Assembly: GCF_004331435.1 (NCBI RefSeq)
Contig: NZ_SJKA01000002.1
Location: 682,001 to 746,000 of the forward strand
Source: Kribbella sindirgiensis
GTDB taxonomy: Bacteria > Actinomycetota > Actinomycetes > Propionibacteriales > Kribbellaceae
Direction: 5' to 3'
Length of the DNA stretch: 64,000 bases
Part shown: positions 17,375-26,087 of the stretch, piece after piece
How the letters are laid out: each line of letters begins with the position of its first letter
How positions within the stretch are numbered: position 1 is the stretch's first letter
Notes under the pieces: model-generated
Seen by the model: the letters and a program-made list of their open reading frames with translations, nothing else
What the model was told of the DNA's origin: nothing
Databases searched by the model: none
Position numbers and translations under genes: made by a program

Positions 17375-17779
17375 TCACCAGGACCAGCCGCGGGCGGCCA
17401 GTTCCTGTTCCTCCTGCCAGCGTTTCTCCTCCGAGCGTTGCTGCTCGGACTCGCACGGGCAGCCGGCCAGGCGGCAGGCCTCGTCGAGGAGGTCGTCGTA
17501 CGCCGCCTCGAGCGCCATCAGGCGGTGTGCGCGGGCGTAGACGTGGGGTGTGGACTCGACGCGCCGGATCTTGGTGGACAGGTGCCCCAAGCGGGTCTGC
17601 AGCCGGAGCGTGTCGAACGGGTCCGGTTCCGGCTCCTGACGCCGGCGCAGGCGCGCGGTCAGTCTCGCCGTACGCCGCTGCAGACCGCGCCGCCACCGCG
17701 ACGGCGGCGGATTCGGCAGCAGCAGGCTCAGCAGGACGCACAACGTCGAGAACAGAACGACAACACCCAGCCACGCCAT
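17375..17779 (-). CDS. Hypothetical protein with one N-terminal membrane segment
   Basis: 134 residues of unknown function. A single hydrophobic N-terminal segment (AWLGVVVLFSTLCVLLSLLL) is followed by an Arg-rich stretch (about 25-50) and a helical, charged C-terminal half with RLMALEAAYDDLLDEACRLAG and a Cys pair, CPCESEQQ. The topology suggests an inner-membrane anchor with a cytoplasmic basic/helical domain. ATG 17779 is preceded by AGGGG. It reads toward trpS on the same strand, 75 bp before it. I do not recognise the family with confidence. Confidence 0.7.
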   Translation of the reverse strand: MAWLGVVVLFSTLCVLLSLLLPNPPPSRWRRGLQRRTARLTARLRRRQEPEPDPFDTLRLQTRLGHLSTKIRRVESTPHVYARAHRLMALEAAYDDLLDEACRLAGCPCESEQQRSEEKRWQEEQELAARGWSW

Positions 17780-17832
17780 CTCGCCACCCCTCAGCAAGAG
17801 CGTACGGCGAGCGAACCCCGGTCCGCGAGAGG

Positions 17833-18849
17833 TTATGCGTTGGTCGCCGGGTTCCCGTCCACCGCGGCCGCCAGCTTCGGGACCAGCCCGTCGAGCACGA
17901 TCGGCAGGCTGAGCACGGACACGAAGCTGGTCGCGCCGTACAGCTGGTCGTCGTAGTTCTCCTCGACGAACACGTCCCGGCCCTCGGTCCGCACCTTCAG
18001 GTTCTTGTACAGCGGGTCCGCCTTCAGCTTCGCCGTACCGCCCTTGGTCGGGAACCAGACCAGCGCCTGCTGGTCGAGCAGCGAGATCCGCTCCGCGCTG
18101 ATGTTCGCGCCGAACTTGTCGCCGATCGCCTTGTCCAGCCCGTCCGGCAGCACGAACCCGAAGTCGGTCAGCAGCCGGGACCGCGGATCCTGCGTGCCGT
18201 AGATGAAGTAGCCCTCGTACGGCGTGGCCATCAAGGCGGGCCTGCCCTTGAACTCGGGATGCTGTGCGCGCACCTCGGCGAACCGCGTCTCGATCCCCTT
18301 CACCAGCTCGTCGGCCTGCGCCGGCTTCCCGACCGCCTGCCCGACGGTCCGCGCCACGACCTGCCAGGACACGCCGTAGTCCGGTACGCCGGCCGGCTGC
18401 GCGACCGTCGGCGCGATCGCGGTCAGCTTCTGGTAGTCGTCCGCGGAGATCCCGGAGTACAGCCCGATGATCAGGTCCGGCCGCAGCGCCGCGATCTTCT
18501 CGAACTGGATCCCGTCCTTGTCGCTCAGCACCTGCGGTACGGCCGCGTTGTCATGGTCGCCGAGTTTCGCCTTCGCCCACGGGAACAACGCGCCCGGCTT
18601 CTCCCCGAACCATTCGGTCGTCGCCACCGGTACGACGCCGAGCGCGAGCAGCGCGTCCTGCTCGACCAGGCCGACCGTGACGATTCGCTGCGGGGCCTTC
18701 TCGACGACGGTGTCGCCGTACTTGTTCTTGATCGTCACCGGGAAGGCGCCGCCCTGCGACGCGGCGGTCTGCGGGGCTTCGTCGTTCCCGCTTCCGCACC
18801 CGGTCAGGGCGAGCAGGAGTACGGCCAGGAACACCAGCAGGCGGCGCAT
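17833..18849 (-). CDS. Iron-siderophore ABC transporter substrate-binding lipoprotein
   Basis: 338 residues of the FecB/FepB (TroA-like) binding-protein fold. The N-terminus MRRLLVFLAVLLLALTGC ends in a lipobox, so the mature protein is a membrane-anchored lipoprotein. RIVTVGLVEQDALLALGV and ALRPDLIIGLYSG are typical of siderophore receptors. ATG 18849 has GAGG at the proper distance. An IdeR/DtxR-type iron box lies about 30 bp upstream, so expression should rise in iron shortage. No permease or ATPase gene is adjacent; it must work with a transporter encoded elsewhere. Confidence 0.9.
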   Translation of the reverse strand: MRRLLVFLAVLLLALTGCGSGNDEAPQTAASQGGAFPVTIKNKYGDTVVEKAPQRIVTVGLVEQDALLALGVVPVATTEWFGEKPGALFPWAKAKLGDHDNAAVPQVLSDKDGIQFEKIAALRPDLIIGLYSGISADDYQKLTAIAPTVAQPAGVPDYGVSWQVVARTVGQAVGKPAQADELVKGIETRFAEVRAQHPEFKGRPALMATPYEGYFIYGTQDPRSRLLTDFGFVLPDGLDKAIGDKFGANISAERISLLDQQALVWFPTKGGTAKLKADPLYKNLKVRTEGRDVFVEENYDDQLYGATSFVSVLSLPIVLDGLVPKLAAAVDGNPATNA

Positions 18850-18880
18850 CGGAACCTCACAGGGGCTGGTCATGGCTGGG

Positions 18881-18899
18881 TTAGGTTAGGTTGCCCTAA
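18881..18899. promoter_or_regulatory. IdeR/DtxR-type iron box
   Basis: On the minus strand the 19 bases read TTAGGGCAACCTAACCTAA, against the consensus TTAGGTTAGSCTAACCTAA. Both outer arms match and only the centre differs. On the plus strand the site continues as a repeated TTAGG. It lies between the sugar-binding gene stop and the siderophore-binding gene start, where an iron-loaded repressor would block the latter. Confidence 0.8.
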
Positions 18900-18912
18900 C
18901 CTAGCCCAGATC

Positions 18913-20256
18913 TCAGTCCCGGTGGTACTTCGTGACCGCCTTGTCCTGTTTGAGCTTGTCGGCCGCGGCCTGGATCCGCGCGGTCCATTCGGACTGCTGC
19001 AGACCGCCGGCCATGAACTGCCCGGTGGCCGCGGCGGCTGCGGTCGCGAACTCCGGGTACCAGTCGTCGAAGTACCAAGTGATGAGCTGGTCGCCGGCCG
19101 ACGCGAGCAGGTCGCGCGCCGAGCTGAGCGCGGTCCCCATCTCCAGCCCGTCGGCCGCCCCGCGGACGATGGTGAGCTGTTTCGACTCCGAGGTGACCTG
19201 CGCAGCGACGTCGGCCGACAGCAACGCCCGCAGGTACTCGAGCCCGCCGGCCTTGTTCTTCGCCTTGTCCGGCACCAGCACCGGCGCGGTCGCCGCGACG
19301 TGCACCCCGCTGGCGAGCGCGGGCGAGGTGTCCAGCGCCGGTGCGGCGAACATGGTCAGCGCGAAGTCCTGCGGGATCAGGCCCTTCATCTCGTTCTCGA
19401 GCCAGTTGCCGCACGGCAGCATCCCGACCTTGGACGCGAGCAGGCGTTTCTGCGACCCGATGTGGTCGTAGTCCGCGGTCCCTGGGGCGAGCAGCCCGCG
19501 CTTGGTCAGCTCACCGACGGCGGTGATCGCCCTGGTGACGCTCTCGTCCTTCCAGGCGCCGTCGTCCAGGTTGTCGATCCGCCGTACCACATCCGGCCCG
19601 CCGGTCTTGGCGGCCAGCGTCAGCACCAGTTCCAGCAGGTAGTACGGGTGCGTGCCGGCGTACATGAACGGGCCGAGACCGGCCGCCTTCATATCGGCGC
19701 CGAGGGCAAGCAGATCGGGCCAGGTGCGCGGCGCCTCCCAGCCGTTGCGCTGGAACAGGCTGGCCGAATACCAGATCCCGTACACGCTCGCGATGTAGTT
19801 GACGGTGCGCTGCGTCCCGTCGTACGAGCCGAAGTCCAGCATGTCCGGCAGGAGCTGGTCCTTGACCACCGCGTCCGGGTTGTCCCAGGACGGTGCGTCC
19901 AGCAACTGCTGCAGGTCGGTCAGTTGACCTTCCTTGACCAGCCGGCCGACCTTCAGCTTGTCGTCCCCGGTGCTGAGCACCACGTCGGGCGGGTTGCCCG
20001 CGGCGAACCGGGGCAGCAGTTGGTCGGACAGTTGCGGTGTCAGCTTCGGCGCGACGACGGCGGCCGCGTACTTCTTCCGGTACGCCGCCGCCGCGAATCC
20101 GCCGTACTCCTCACTGAAGACCAGGTCGACGGGGGCGTTCCCGTCCACGGAGAACGGGTTCTCCTTCGACACCGGCGGGGCGACCGGTTCGCTGGTGCAG
20201 CCACTCAGGACCGCACCAGCCAACGCCCCCTGCAGTAACGTCCGCCGTCTCAGCAT
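18913..20256 (-). CDS. Extracellular sugar-binding lipoprotein, second NgcE-like copy
   Basis: About 447 residues of the family 1 solute-binding fold. The N-terminus RRRTLLQGALAGAVLSGC combines a twin-arginine start with a lipobox. It is a clear paralogue of the binding protein at 22154-23572: both share an NPF stretch after the anchor, GNPPD, YGIWYS-x-SLF, NGWEAP, and W-x-ENEMK. It is the last gene of the importer operon, after ngcG. GTG at 20259 and ATG at 20256 are both possible starts; no good ribosome site is close. It may widen the sugar range of the same permease, which is inference. Confidence 0.88.
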   Translation of the reverse strand: MLRRRTLLQGALAGAVLSGCTSEPVAPPVSKENPFSVDGNAPVDLVFSEEYGGFAAAAYRKKYAAAVVAPKLTPQLSDQLLPRFAAGNPPDVVLSTGDDKLKVGRLVKEGQLTDLQQLLDAPSWDNPDAVVKDQLLPDMLDFGSYDGTQRTVNYIASVYGIWYSASLFQRNGWEAPRTWPDLLALGADMKAAGLGPFMYAGTHPYYLLELVLTLAAKTGGPDVVRRIDNLDDGAWKDESVTRAITAVGELTKRGLLAPGTADYDHIGSQKRLLASKVGMLPCGNWLENEMKGLIPQDFALTMFAAPALDTSPALASGVHVAATAPVLVPDKAKNKAGGLEYLRALLSADVAAQVTSESKQLTIVRGAADGLEMGTALSSARDLLASAGDQLITWYFDDWYPEFATAAAAATGQFMAGGLQQSEWTARIQAAADKLKQDKAVTKYHRD

Positions 20257-20268
20257 CACCGCAGGCTA

Positions 20269-21159
20269 TTACTTCACGCCTCCCGCGGTCACGGAGACCT
20301 GCAGTTGCCGCTGGAAGATGATGTAGACGACCAGCACCGGCGCCACAGTGATCACGACGGCCGCGAACAGGGCGCCGAAGTCCACCGCGTAACCGGCTTG
20401 CGACGCGAACGAGGCCATACCCTGCGAGAGCACGTAGTTCTTCGAGTCCGTGTTCAGGGCGACGGGCAGCAGGAACTGGTTCCACAACCCGAGGAAGTTG
20501 AAGATGGCCACCGACGCCATCCCCGGCCGCGCCATCGGCAGCATCACCGAGAAGAACGTCCGCCACTCACCCGCGCCGTCGATCTGCGCCGCCTCGTAGA
20601 TCTCGCCCGGCAGCGCCTTGAAGAAGCTGTGCAGGAAGAAGACCGTGAACGGCAGCGCGAACGCGACGTACGTCGTGATCAACCCTGGCAGCGTGTTGAG
20701 CATCCCGAAGTTCTTCAGCACGAAGAACAGCGGCACGATCGCCAGGAAGACCGGGAACGTCAGCCCGGCCAGCATCGAGTAGTAGATCAGCCGGTTGCCG
20801 GGGAACGTGAACCTGGCCAGCACGTACGCGCACATCGCGCCCAGGATCATCACCAGCACCAGCGCGACGCCGACCACGATCACCGTGTTCAGGAAGTAGC
20901 GGCCGATACCGGCCGTCGTCCAGGCGTTCGCGTAGTTGCTGAACCGCAGCTTGCTCGGCAGCGACAGCGGGTTGCCGAGCACCTCCTGCGTCGACTTGAA
21001 CGAGGACAGCAGCGTCCACACCAGCGGCAGGATCACCAGCAACGACCACAGGATCAGCGCGACGTGGGCGGTCGTCGCCACACCCCGGCCCTCTGGGGCC
21101 CGGTGGCCGGGCGCACGGGAGGCCGCGAGTTCGGCGCGGTCGGCGGTGGTTGTCGTCAT
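20269..21159 (-). CDS. Sugar ABC transporter permease (NgcG-like)
   Basis: 296 residues with six membrane segments and the EAA loop characteristic of binding-protein dependent permeases: EIYEAAQIDGAGEWRTFFSVMLPMARPG. An N-terminal cytoplasmic stretch of about 28 residues precedes the first segment. It pairs with the NgcF-like permease, whose stop codon it overlaps by 4 bp, to form the channel for an amino sugar or chitobiose. No ATPase gene is in the operon, as usual for actinobacterial importers that share MsiK. Confidence 0.9.
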   Translation of the reverse strand: MTTTTADRAELAASRAPGHRAPEGRGVATTAHVALILWSLLVILPLVWTLLSSFKSTQEVLGNPLSLPSKLRFSNYANAWTTAGIGRYFLNTVIVVGVALVLVMILGAMCAYVLARFTFPGNRLIYYSMLAGLTFPVFLAIVPLFFVLKNFGMLNTLPGLITTYVAFALPFTVFFLHSFFKALPGEIYEAAQIDGAGEWRTFFSVMLPMARPGMASVAIFNFLGLWNQFLLPVALNTDSKNYVLSQGMASFASQAGYAVDFGALFAAVVITVAPVLVVYIIFQRQLQVSVTAGGVK

Positions 21160-22157
21160 CGGCGTACCTTTGCTTTCCGGTCACGTCCGCCGGTCAGGGC
21201 GTTCACCGTGAAGACCACGAGCGCGAACAGCATCGTCACCGCGGCCAGGACCACACCCATCGCCGTCGAGTAACCGAACTGCCCCTTGGTGAAGGCCGTG
21301 GTGAACAGTTGCTGCGGCATGACCAGGGTCGAGTTCTGCGGCCCGCCGCCGGGGTTCAGCGCCTGCATGTAGACGAACGCGTCGAGCGCGGCGATCCCGA
21401 GATAGATGTACGCCGTCTGCACGTTGTCCCGGATCAGCGGGACCGTGATCGACACCGCGCTGCGGAACCGGCCGGCGCCGTCGATCCGGGCGGCCTCGAA
21501 CACCTCGGGCTCGATGCCCCGGATGGCGGCGATGAACAGCACCATGTAGAAGCCGACGAAGCCCCAGATCATCACGAACATCGAGGCCGGCATCGCGGTC
21601 CGCGCATCCCCGAGCCACGCGTAGTTCTCGAACTGGTGCAGCCCGATCTTCGACAGCAGCGCGTCCAGGATGCCCGAACCCGGCGTGAACACCTGCGCCC
21701 AGATCAGGCCGATCACGATCGCCGGGATCACGTACGGGAAGAACGAGACGATCCGGTAGAAGCCCGCGTTCCGCAGACCGCGGACGGTCCCGGTCCCGGA
21801 GCCGCCGATCGTCACCAGCGTGGCCAGCGTCAGCGCCAGCACGATCGTCACGATCGGTACGACGATCGCGAGCAGCACGTTGTTGCGTACGGCCTTCAGG
21901 AAGATGTCGTCGTGGAACAGCTTCACGTAGTTGTCGAAGCCGACGAAGTTCATCCCCGAACTGAACCCGGACCAGTCGGTCAGCGAGTAGTACAGCGCCT
22001 GCACGAACGGGGAGACCACGAAGATCACGAAGACCGCCAGCGGCAGGCCGAGGAACACGACCATGAAACTGGCGCGGTCGAAGGTCAGCGGCCGGCGGCG
22101 CCGGGTGACGGACCGCTGGGGTCCGCCTCCCGGCACAGCCTCTTGCGTCATGGTCAC
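21156..22157 (-). CDS. Sugar ABC transporter permease (NgcF-like)
   Basis: 333 residues, the larger partner of the permease pair. Six membrane segments are visible, with the EAA loop EVFEAARIDGAGRFRSAVSITVPLIRD. A GTG at 22157 overlaps the stop of the upstream binding-protein gene by 4 bp; the ATG at 22151 with GAAG before it is the alternative start. The N-terminus before the first segment is basic (RRRRPLTF), fitting a cytoplasmic end. It transports the substrate delivered by the flanking binding proteins. Confidence 0.9.
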   Translation of the reverse strand: MTMTQEAVPGGGPQRSVTRRRRPLTFDRASFMVVFLGLPLAVFVIFVVSPFVQALYYSLTDWSGFSSGMNFVGFDNYVKLFHDDIFLKAVRNNVLLAIVVPIVTIVLALTLATLVTIGGSGTGTVRGLRNAGFYRIVSFFPYVIPAIVIGLIWAQVFTPGSGILDALLSKIGLHQFENYAWLGDARTAMPASMFVMIWGFVGFYMVLFIAAIRGIEPEVFEAARIDGAGRFRSAVSITVPLIRDNVQTAYIYLGIAALDAFVYMQALNPGGGPQNSTLVMPQQLFTTAFTKGQFGYSTAMGVVLAAVTMLFALVVFTVNALTGGRDRKAKVRR

Positions 22158-23572
22158 TTCGTGACCGGGATCTTCTTGACCGAGCTGTCGTTACGCACCT
22201 TGTCGGTGATCTGCTGCAGGCCCTTCGTCAGGCCGGCCGCGTCCAGCTGGCCGGACAGGAACGAGTTCCAGACCACGAGGTTGTCGGTGTTCATGCCGTA
22301 CAGGCCGACGAACTGGTAGTCGAAGACGTTGGTGCCGGCCGCGTCCAGCATCGCGGTCTGCGACTGCAGCGCGGTCGAACCGAAGCCGTCCGCGGGCACC
22401 AGGCCCTTGACGATCGTCGGCGCCAGCCGGGTCTTGGCGAAGTTGGTCGCCGCCTCCTTGGACAGCATCGCCCGCAGCAGCTCCTTGCCGCCGGCAACGT
22501 TCTTGCCCTTCGACGGGACGATGAACGGCTCACCGGCCGCGCTGCGCAGCGACTCGTACGGCAGCTTCGGGGCGTCGGTGAGCACCGGCTCCGGGACGCC
22601 CTTCATGTCGAAGCCCGACTTGGTGGCCTTCTTCATCTCGTTCTCGATCCACGAGCCCGAGGGGTAGAGGACGGCCTGCTGGTCGTTGCTCCACTTCGCC
22701 TGCGCGGCGGTGAACTGGGTGCCGGCGCCACCGGGCACGAAGTACCCGTTCTTGACCATCGTCTCCAGGGCCTTGAAGATGCCCTGGATCTGCGGCATCG
22801 ACCAGCAGTTCTCCTTGAGGTTCTCCAGCGCCAGCCGGACCTCGTCGCCACCCTCCTTGATCGCGCCGTCGACGGCCATCGTGTGGTAGTAGGTGGCGGC
22901 TTCCTTGCCCCAGACGAACAGGTACTTGCCCTTCGCCTTGGCCTTGGCACCGAGGTCCAGGAGCCCGTCGTACGTCTTGGGCGCCTCCCAGCCGTTCTCC
23001 TTGAACAGGCTGTCGGAGTACCAGATGCCGTAGAGCGTGAGCACGTAGTTCATCGCGACGAACTTGCCGTCGTACGTGCCGGGGTTCTTGGCGCCCGGGT
23101 ACAGGGTGTCGGCGATCTTCGTGCCCTCGTAGTTGTTGGCCTCGAAGACGTCGTCGAGCGTCGACAGCTGGTCCAGGATCGTGTTGAAGCCGATCTGGTT
23201 CGCGCCGGAGTTGTCGATCAGGTCCGGCGGGTTGCCGCCGACGAAGCGCGGCTGCAGCTGCTGGGCGATCTGGGTCGACGGGGCGACCTTGAACGTCGAG
23301 CCCGCGAACTTCTTCTGCGCGATGTCGGCCGCGAACTGCACGTAGTCGTAGCCGTAACCACCGTTGAAGATCACCGCGTCGACGGTCGCCTTCTCCGCCA
23401 TGCCGAACGGGTTCTCCGAGGTCTTGTCGGCGCCGCCACCGCCGGTCCCGTTGTCGTCGCCGCCGCCGGTGGCACAGGCCGCCAACAGCGTGCTGCCGCC
23501 GGTCGCCAGCAAGGTGCCGACCGCCGCGCGCTGCAGGAACAGCCGCCGCGACAGGTTGTTGGGAGTGGTCAT
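22154..23572 (-). CDS. N-acetylglucosamine / chitobiose-binding lipoprotein (NgcE-like)
   Basis: 472 residues. The N-terminus NNLSRRLFLQRAAVGTLLATGG has a twin-arginine motif followed by the lipobox LLAAC, so export through Tat and lipid anchoring are likely. The mature part is a family 1 sugar-binding protein close to NgcE in its SLFKENGWEAPKTYDGLLDLGAKAKAK-type region. I start at ATG 23572, which has GAAGGCGGG before it, instead of the longer open frame that overlaps the SIS gene. Together with the SIS protein, two permeases and a kinase it defines an amino-sugar uptake locus. Confidence 0.88.
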   Translation of the reverse strand: MTTPNNLSRRLFLQRAAVGTLLATGGSTLLAACATGGGDDNGTGGGGADKTSENPFGMAEKATVDAVIFNGGYGYDYVQFAADIAQKKFAGSTFKVAPSTQIAQQLQPRFVGGNPPDLIDNSGANQIGFNTILDQLSTLDDVFEANNYEGTKIADTLYPGAKNPGTYDGKFVAMNYVLTLYGIWYSDSLFKENGWEAPKTYDGLLDLGAKAKAKGKYLFVWGKEAATYYHTMAVDGAIKEGGDEVRLALENLKENCWSMPQIQGIFKALETMVKNGYFVPGGAGTQFTAAQAKWSNDQQAVLYPSGSWIENEMKKATKSGFDMKGVPEPVLTDAPKLPYESLRSAAGEPFIVPSKGKNVAGGKELLRAMLSKEAATNFAKTRLAPTIVKGLVPADGFGSTALQSQTAMLDAAGTNVFDYQFVGLYGMNTDNLVVWNSFLSGQLDAAGLTKGLQQITDKVRNDSSVKKIPVTK

Positions 23573-23594
23573 GGTCCCGCCTTCCGAGTGTGTT

Positions 23595-24374
23595 TCAGGC
23601 AGTACGCCGGATACGACCGGCGTACCTTGCTTCAAGGGCATGGTTGTGTTCGTCGCCACCGGGAATGTTCGCGGACAGGTAGACCGGCGGCGTCTCGCCG
23701 GCCTCCGTCAGCCGGCGCAATACCTCAGCCACCAGCATCTGCGCAATCAGTGCCGCGGTGATGGAGGACACGGCGCACACCTTGCCGCCACCGGGCAGGT
23801 CGAGCACCGAGTCCCCGTACGGCGCCTGGTTGTCGAGCACGACGTCGGCGAAGTCGATCAGCTTCTTGCCGGACGGGTGCCGCGAATCCATACCGCCAGT
23901 GTGCTGCAGTGAGGTGATCGCGATCAGCGGGTGGCCCTTCTCCTTGACCACACTCGCGAGCTCGACGATCGAGCCGTTCACCCCCGAGTTCGACGCGATC
24001 ACGAACAGGTCGCCCTCGCGGGCCGCGGACAGCTCGTAGAGCTTCCGCGAGTACGCCGGGTCGCGCTCCAGCTCGGCACTGCGCAGCAACTCGGGCGGCT
24101 CGCCGCCGAGCAGCACCAGGTCGCGCAGCGCGATCCGGTTGGAGGCGATCAGCCCGCCGGCGCGGCCGGCGATCTCCATCGCGAGGGCCTCGGAGTGCCC
24201 GGAGCCGAACGCCTGGATGACGCCGTTCGCCCGCACCGACGCGGCCATCAGATCGGCGGCCTGCTGGATCGGGCCGTCGATCTGGGTGGTGACCGCGGCC
24301 AGGATCGGCATCAGCGTTTGAACATACGCGTGCGCGCCCAAGCTACTGGATTCCCCCGTGTTACTGCTGGCCAT
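23595..24374 (-). CDS. SIS-domain sugar isomerase-like protein (UPF0309-like)
   Basis: 259 residues with a SIS (phosphosugar-binding) fold. AFGSGHSEALAMEIAGRAGGL near residue 57 is the typical N-terminal SIS motif with an extra His, and VIASNSGVNGSIVELA is the second phosphate-binding loop. It resembles the UPF0309 family, often found with amino-sugar genes, and probably acts on a phosphorylated N-acetyl sugar made by the divergent kinase. The precise reaction (isomerase, etherase or deacetylation partner) is unknown. It heads the importer operon; ATG 24374 follows GAGGGGTGGG. Confidence 0.8.
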   Translation of the reverse strand: MASSNTGESSSLGAHAYVQTLMPILAAVTTQIDGPIQQAADLMAASVRANGVIQAFGSGHSEALAMEIAGRAGGLIASNRIALRDLVLLGGEPPELLRSAELERDPAYSRKLYELSAAREGDLFVIASNSGVNGSIVELASVVKEKGHPLIAITSLQHTGGMDSRHPSGKKLIDFADVVLDNQAPYGDSVLDLPGGGKVCAVSSITAALIAQMLVAEVLRRLTEAGETPPVYLSANIPGGDEHNHALEARYAGRIRRTA

Positions 24375-24583
24375 CAACGGCCCACCCCTCGACTAATCTG
24401 CTCGCCGACGACACTCCAAGTGCCGACAAATGCGCAAGTTTGCTGTTTGCTGGACAGAACTTTTCTCAACTCGTAGCTAAAGTCAAGGCTCATCCGTGTG
24501 ATCTCCCTAGATCGGGACCGTTGCGTAACCTTGTTTACTTGTGCTTACTTATAGGCTCTTTCGAGCAGTTTGGAGCATCGCGT
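24375..24583. promoter_or_regulatory. Divergent control region of the amino-sugar locus
   Basis: A gene-free 209-bp stretch between the SIS operon (minus) and the kinase (plus). It is clearly less GC-rich than its surroundings from about 24425 to 24560, with a direct repeat GTTTGCT-GTTTGCT near 24438-24451 and TTGTTTACTTGTGCTTACTTATAG just before the kinase, where a promoter is likely. I see no clear DasR-type palindrome, so the controlling regulator is not evident. Confidence 0.45.
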
Positions 24584-25624
24584 ATGTCGGTCGAAGGCTT
24601 GCTTCCGGACGCTGACGCCGCACCTGTCGACCAGGTGGTCCTGATACCTGCCGGACCACTGGTCCTCGGCGGCGACCTCGGCGGTACCTCCACCCGGATC
24701 GTGGTCGCGGACTCTGAGGGCAACGTAATCGGTCGCGGAGCCGCAGCGGGAGGGAATCCGACCAGCCATCCGGCAAGTGCGGCGGCCAACTTCGGCCAGG
24801 CGCTTCACGCCGCGCTGTCCGGCCTGGACCCGACGGCCGTCAAAGCCGGGGTCGTCGGCATGGCCGGCGGCGTTGCCCTGGCGCGGCCGGACGTGGCGGC
24901 CCAGTTCGAGGCCGCCTGGACGGGCGCCGGCCTGATCGTTGCCCCCGACTACATCGGCGATCTCGAGGTCGCTTTCGCCTCAGGTACGCCGGAACCGGAC
25001 GGGACCGTGCTGATCGCGGGCACCGGCAGCAACGCCGGCCTGGTGCGCAACCATCAACTCCTGCGCACCGCGGGCGGGCACGGCTGGCTGCTGGGCGACG
25101 ACGGCTCCGGCTTCTGGCTCGGCCGGGAGGCTGTGCGCAGCGTGCTGCAGGCACTGGACCTCCGCGAGCCACTCGGGCTGCTCGGACAGGCCGTCGTCCA
25201 GGCGATCCTGCCCGATCGGGACGAGCATGCAGCTGCACAGCGTGAAGGATACGACGCGCTGCGTGATGATCTGGTGAGGACGGTGAACAGTCGCCCACCG
25301 GTTCTGCTCGCGGAGCTGGCGCCGGCGGTGATGGCGGCGTACGCACAGGACGACGAGATCGCGCGGTCGCTGGTGAAACGCGCAGCCGAGTTGCTCACGG
25401 AAACCGCTGCCCGCTTGAAGACAACGTCGGACAAGGGCCCGATGGTGCTCGCAGGCAGTGTCGCCGGTGAGTCCTCACCTGTGGGCCGAATCATCCGCCA
25501 GCACTTCGCCGGCGAGGTACTAACCGCCCGGGACGGAGTCGGAGGCGCCACCTGGCTGGCCCTGGGCACCCTCGACCCCGCCCTCGCGACGACCGCGAAC
25601 CACCAACGTCTAGTCGAACACTGA
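24584..25624 (+). CDS. N-acetylglucosamine kinase-like (BadF/BcrA/D ATPase family)
   Basis: 346 residues of the ASKHA sugar kinase fold. The phosphate-1 motif is LGGDLGGTSTRIVVAD, the adenosine loop includes VLIAGTGSNAGLV, and GGHGWLLGDDGSGFWLGREAV is the signature of the N-acetylglucosamine kinase branch. It would phosphorylate the imported amino sugar in the cytoplasm. The start is ATG 24584 with GGAG 9 bp before it; the preceding open frame looks non-coding. It is divergent from the importer operon and its end overlaps the convergent YciI-like gene by 15 bp. Confidence 0.87.
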   Translation: MSVEGLLPDADAAPVDQVVLIPAGPLVLGGDLGGTSTRIVVADSEGNVIGRGAAAGGNPTSHPASAAANFGQALHAALSGLDPTAVKAGVVGMAGGVALARPDVAAQFEAAWTGAGLIVAPDYIGDLEVAFASGTPEPDGTVLIAGTGSNAGLVRNHQLLRTAGGHGWLLGDDGSGFWLGREAVRSVLQALDLREPLGLLGQAVVQAILPDRDEHAAAQREGYDALRDDLVRTVNSRPPVLLAELAPAVMAAYAQDDEIARSLVKRAAELLTETAARLKTTSDKGPMVLAGSVAGESSPVGRIIRQHFAGEVLTARDGVGGATWLALGTLDPALATTANHQRLVEH

Positions 25625-25993
25625 GACCGGGCGGACCTCGACGGCGAAGAAGCCGGCCTCCGGGATGGTGGCGGCTACCTCTTCGGCGCGTTCCTGGCTT
25701 GCCACGTCGATGAGGAACACGCCGGCCAGTTGCTCCTTCGCCTCGGAGTACGGACCGTCGGTGGTGGCGCGGACGCCTTCGCGGACGCGGACCACCCGGG
25801 TCTTCGCCGGCGGATCGAGCGGGACGGCGGTGATCAGCTCGCCGTTGGCATCGAGCTCGTTCAGCAGGTTGTCGAGCTGCGCGGCGAGCGCGTCGCGCGC
25901 CTTCTTCGGCAGGGCCTTGCCTTCCTCGGTGTGCAGGAACGACGGGTGGCCCCAGGTGATCGGGTTGCTGTGAATCATCAGCAGGTACTTCAT
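25610..25993 (-). CDS. YciI-like (YCII-related) protein
   Basis: 127 residues of the YCII-related superfamily, as seen in MKYLLMIHSNP at the start, TTDGPYSEAKEQLAGVFLID and the C-terminal VEVRPVSVFD. These small dimeric proteins often sit beside ECF sigma factors or oxidoreductases in actinobacteria, and their biochemical role is mostly undefined. The DGPY motif contains the Asp proposed as functional in the family. ATG 25993 is preceded by GAAAGGAC. It is divergent from an alpha/beta hydrolase gene with a 94-bp gap. No sigma factor gene is next to it. Confidence 0.85.
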   Translation of the reverse strand: MKYLLMIHSNPITWGHPSFLHTEEGKALPKKARDALAAQLDNLLNELDANGELITAVPLDPPAKTRVVRVREGVRATTDGPYSEAKEQLAGVFLIDVASQERAEEVAATIPEAGFFAVEVRPVSVFD

Positions 25994-26087
25994 GTCAGGT
26001 GTCCTTTCGGGCAGGTACAGGATCTTCGCAGCAGAGGTCGGACACGACCGGCAGCACTCGACATTTCGGCGATTTATGGTGAAGCGC

